A DNA stretch of 8,091 nt, taken from Dehalococcoidia bacterium. Its GTDB lineage: Bacteria > Chloroflexota > Dehalococcoidia > Dehalococcoidales > RBG-16-60-22. Of the stretch, positions 5,962 to 8,091 are shown one piece after another. Positions within the stretch are counted from its first letter, which is position 1. The number at the start of each line of letters is the position of its first letter. The notes beneath the pieces were generated by a model that saw only the letters and a program-made list of their open reading frames with translations, was not told where the DNA came from and did not search any database. The position numbers and the translations under genes were made by a program. The DNA is taken from assembly GCA_013202615.1 (NCBI GenBank), contig JABMRL010000109.1:1-8091 (forward strand), in the 5' to 3' direction.

Positions 5962-6798
5962 TCAATCGCGCAGTATCATGCCGCCGTCAACGTGTATGCA
6001 CTGCCCGGTTACATTGCGCGCGTCTTCCGAGGCAAGGAAAGCCGCCATCGCGGCGATATCCTCCGGTGCCTGCTCACGGCGTAATGGTATCTCCGCCCTG
6101 CGCACCTCGACATATACATCGTGGGGGTCTCTGCCGGCCAGTTCGGGCCTGGTGCGTATCATCTCCTCGATTTGCTCCCGGGGGGTGGGAGTCCATACCA
6201 TTGAAGGGCAGATGGCATTTACATTTATGTTAAACTCGGAGACCTGGTGAACCAGCGCCTTGGTATATCTCAGGAGGGCCGCCTTGCTCACCGGATAGGC
6301 GTTGGGGACTCCCAGTCCCGATGGGTGCGGGGGACGTGAGGCATGTCCGGCAATGGAACCGAGGTTGATTATCTTGCCGTACCGCCTCTCTTTCATATGC
6401 GGTAAAACGGCCTCACAGCAATATACGGGACCCAGCAGGTTCACGGAGAGGACATAGTGCCAGTCCTCGTCTGTATCCGTACCGTCTTCCGCAGTTATCC
6501 GCCCGGGAGCATAGACCACCGAGGCATTGTTGACCAGGATGTCTATATGGTCGAAGGTATCCAGCGCCTTTCTGACCGCGGCACCCACCGAGTCCCTCCT
6601 GGCAACATCCACCTGCACCACCAGAGCCTTACGCCCCAGCCTCTCTATCTCCCCGGCTACCTTAAGCGCCCCTTCCGTGGCTACGTCCGCCAGAACTATA
6701 TCGGCACCTTGCTCTGCCATGACCAGACAGATACTCCGCCCTATCCCCCGGCCGGCTCCTGTTATAAAGGCTACTCTATCGGTTAGATCTCCAAGCAT
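5962..6798 (-). CDS. Short-chain dehydrogenase/reductase (classical SDR type)
   Basis: The 278-residue product is a Rossmann-fold NAD(P)-dependent oxidoreductase. The cofactor motif TGAGRGIG is at 13-20, Asp38 at the end of the second strand favours NAD(H) over NADP(H), and NNAS is at 90-93. The catalytic set is N120, S148, Y168 and K172. Ser and Tyr are about 20 residues apart rather than the usual 13, an insertion rich in Pro and Gly (RPPHPSGLGVPN) next to the active site. A lid region after PSMVWTPTP is also longer than average, and the C-terminus ends in a typical VTGQCIHVDGG. The substrate is unknown, probably a secondary alcohol or ketone. The open frame extends to 6870, but that part contains the promoter. 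AGGAG lies 6 nt before the ATG at 6798, which is chosen over the ATG at 6804 that touches the AGGAG. It is downstream of the MFS gene on the same strand. Confidence 0.92.
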   Translation of the reverse strand: MLGDLTDRVAFITGAGRGIGRSICLVMAEQGADIVLADVATEGALKVAGEIERLGRKALVVQVDVARRDSVGAAVRKALDTFDHIDILVNNASVVYAPGRITAEDGTDTDEDWHYVLSVNLLGPVYCCEAVLPHMKERRYGKIINLGSIAGHASRPPHPSGLGVPNAYPVSKAALLRYTKALVHQVSEFNINVNAICPSMVWTPTPREQIEEMIRTRPELAGRDPHDVYVEVRRAEIPLRREQAPEDIAAMAAFLASEDARNVTGQCIHVDGGMILRD

Positions 6799-6830
6799 AA
6801 TCATCTCCTTTAATTTGTTAGGGCACGAGT

Positions 6831-6844
6831 GATAATAGATTATC
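6831..6844. promoter_or_regulatory. 14-bp dyad overlapping the SDR -10 box (candidate operator)
   Basis: GATAAT (6831-6836) and ATTATC (6839-6844) are perfect inverted arms around AG. On the plus strand a GAG/CTC pair extends the dyad with one bulged base. The dyad covers the -10 hexamer, a classical repressor position. Confidence 0.45.
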
Positions 6845-6860
6845 CTCACCGCGATGTCAA
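6832..6860 (-). promoter_or_regulatory. Near-consensus sigma70 promoter for the SDR gene
   Basis: On the minus strand TTGACA (6860-6855, six of six) is followed after exactly 17 nt by TATTAT (6837-6832, five of six). Transcription would begin near 6825, giving a leader of about 26 nt with the AGGAG site before the ATG at 6798. This lets the SDR be expressed apart from the MFS gene upstream. Confidence 0.65.
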
Positions 6861-6973
6861 ATAGCCTCAAGAAAAGACCGGATAATTGCCTGAATTGTCA
6901 GACAGGCGTAATTCCATCCAGTATGACAGAATGTACCAATTTGTGTCTTAAACCACGGGGTAAATAGTCGCTC

Positions 6974-8091
6974 CTATGGAGAGCGAGGTTCGGGCGCTGC
7001 TTTTAGCAATAATGTCATCATAAAGATTATCAGGCTCAAACCCGCCAGAAAAAATGCCCCTGCCAGGAAAGCCCCGGTCAAATCAGCGAGAGTCCCCATT
7101 ATCAGTGGGCCGGTGAACCCTCCAATCTCAGCAACACAGAAAAATATGCCTCCCGCGAGCCCCATATGCCTTTCCCCTACCTCAGGGGTATCCATCAATA
7201 TGAGCATCACGATGGGGAACAGGGATGAACCCGCCATACCGAACAAGACCAAGCCCACAAATATGGGAGCGCCCGATGTATTCACCGACATTATAAGTGC
7301 TGCGGTGACTACCAAAGCCAGGAGGGCTAGAATCCGTCCTCTCAGACGTGGCGGAACCAGTCTGGGAATAACCAGAACTGCCGGGATACCGGCAATAACA
7401 GGTATGGAAGATACAAACCCTGACATTGATGGCGACATACCACCGCTTTCCATAATTTTGGGAAGCCAGCTGGTAAAGCCATGCATAATAGCGAATGATA
7501 GAAGCCCCATTATCAGAATAAGGCGGACATTTCGTATTTTTATAAGCCTGCTAAAGGTTTTGCCGATACTTTCACCTTCCGTAGCCCCGGTTGGTCTAAT
7601 ATCCCTGGCCAGGAACAACCACAGCAGTGCGATGATGAAGACCAGAAAGCCATAGCAGACAAAAGTCAGTCTCCAGCTATATCCGGTTACAGGCATGACA
7701 ATACTATTTGTCGCCGATAGAGCGATTAGCCCTCCAATCCAGGGTCCCGTTGTATAGATACCAACGGCTGTCCCGCGACCTTTTCCCCTGAACCAGCTGG
7801 AAATCGTTTTAGGGGCACCTATGGATATCAGGGGGCCACCAATACCAAAGATAGCTACGACGAATAAGAAAGTGCCGAAACCGTCGGGGAAATAACGTAA
7901 AGCTTCCGAGAGGCCAATGATGACGGTGCCGATGAAAAGAGCTTTCCGTATGCCCCATTTATCAATAATGGCACCGGCTATTATAGCCACAATGATATAG
8001 GTCAATTGCCAGGAACCCAGGATAATCCCCATCTGGCTGTAGGACATGTTGAGGTCTTTTAGGATTGGTGTGACGAGAGGCGCTATCGAGC
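6974..8091 (-). CDS. Major facilitator superfamily transporter, 5' end beyond the window
   Basis: This is a polytopic membrane protein with about eleven of twelve expected helices inside the window. The MFS motif A sits between the second and third helices as GAIIDKWGIRK, matching GxxxDxxGxRR/K. The first half has the usual helix pattern up to a charged loop (RDIRPTGATEGESIGKTFSRLIKIRN), and the second half carries a weaker motif-A-like loop, PRLVPPRLRGR. The first in-window ATG at 8047 is not the true start. The frame stays open to the window edge and adds SIAPLVTPILKDLN, the typical segment between helices 1 and 2. The missing part is therefore probably only the N-terminal tail and helix 1. 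The general type fits organic-anion or carboxylate transporters, but the substrate cannot be told. The SDR gene follows 175 bp downstream on the same strand. Confidence 0.88.
   Translation of the reverse strand, partial: SIAPLVTPILKDLNMSYSQMGIILGSWQLTYIIVAIIAGAIIDKWGIRKALFIGTVIIGLSEALRYFPDGFGTFLFVVAIFGIGGPLISIGAPKTISSWFRGKGRGTAVGIYTTGPWIGGLIALSATNSIVMPVTGYSWRLTFVCYGFLVFIIALLWLFLARDIRPTGATEGESIGKTFSRLIKIRNVRLILIMGLLSFAIMHGFTSWLPKIMESGGMSPSMSGFVSSIPVIAGIPAVLVIPRLVPPRLRGRILALLALVVTAALIMSVNTSGAPIFVGLVLFGMAGSSLFPIVMLILMDTPEVGERHMGLAGGIFFCVAEIGGFTGPLIMGTLADLTGAFLAGAFFLAGLSLIIFMMTLLLKAAPEPRSP

Noticed and set aside
6799..6870. N-terminal extension of the SDR (24 extra residues)
   Set aside because: It contains the -35 and -10 boxes and the Shine-Dalgarno, and the family N-terminus begins at the ATG at 6798.
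1..8091. CRISPR array, tRNA/rRNA genes or insertion sequence
   Set aside because: No spaced direct repeats, no cloverleaf-like sequence, no transposase-like frame and no terminal inverted repeats were seen.

Overview
The window reads as a piece of an anaerobic bacterial chromosome carrying small catabolic or redox gene sets. It holds seven protein genes, one of them cut by the right edge, plus one apparent gene remnant. Good Shine-Dalgarno sequences and sigma70-like promoter boxes point to a bacterium. A tungsten/molybdenum-type aldehyde:ferredoxin oxidoreductase and a 2[4Fe-4S] ferredoxin-like protein point to strict anaerobic metabolism. The style would suit Dehalococcoidia/Chloroflexota or a sulfate-reducer-like lineage, but this placement is a low-confidence inference and no phylogenetic marker is present.

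Layout. Positions 1-398 contain no gene I can support, only two small dyads. Positions 399-548 encode what looks like the C-terminal end of a VOC/glyoxalase-fold protein without its N-terminal part. A perfect 9-bp inverted repeat (593-616) lies just upstream of the AOR-family gene (655-2523, +). Convergent to it is an EamA/DMT-type membrane transporter (2566-3438, -). Its promoter suggests an almost leaderless mRNA. The divergent intergenic region (3439-3697) holds palindromes and leads to an RraA-like aldolase/decarboxylase (3698-4375, +). After 127 bp comes a tight two-gene unit: a ferredoxin-domain protein with a long unknown C-terminal part (4503-5228, +), and a cysteine-containing protein of unknown function (5229-5855, +) whose ATG follows the preceding stop codon directly. 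On the opposite strand are an SDR-family dehydrogenase (5962-6798, -) with a near-consensus promoter and overlapping dyad, and upstream of it a major facilitator superfamily transporter (6974-8091, -) that runs off the window.

How they may work together (inference). Two transporters could move small organic acids or other metabolites. The RraA-like enzyme could cleave a hydroxy/keto acid to pyruvate-level products. The SDR could oxidise or reduce an alcohol/ketone, and the AOR could interconvert an aldehyde and an acid using ferredoxin electrons. Strand switches and separate promoters argue against one operon, so a shared pathway is only a hypothesis. The least explained part is the 4503-5855 two-gene module.
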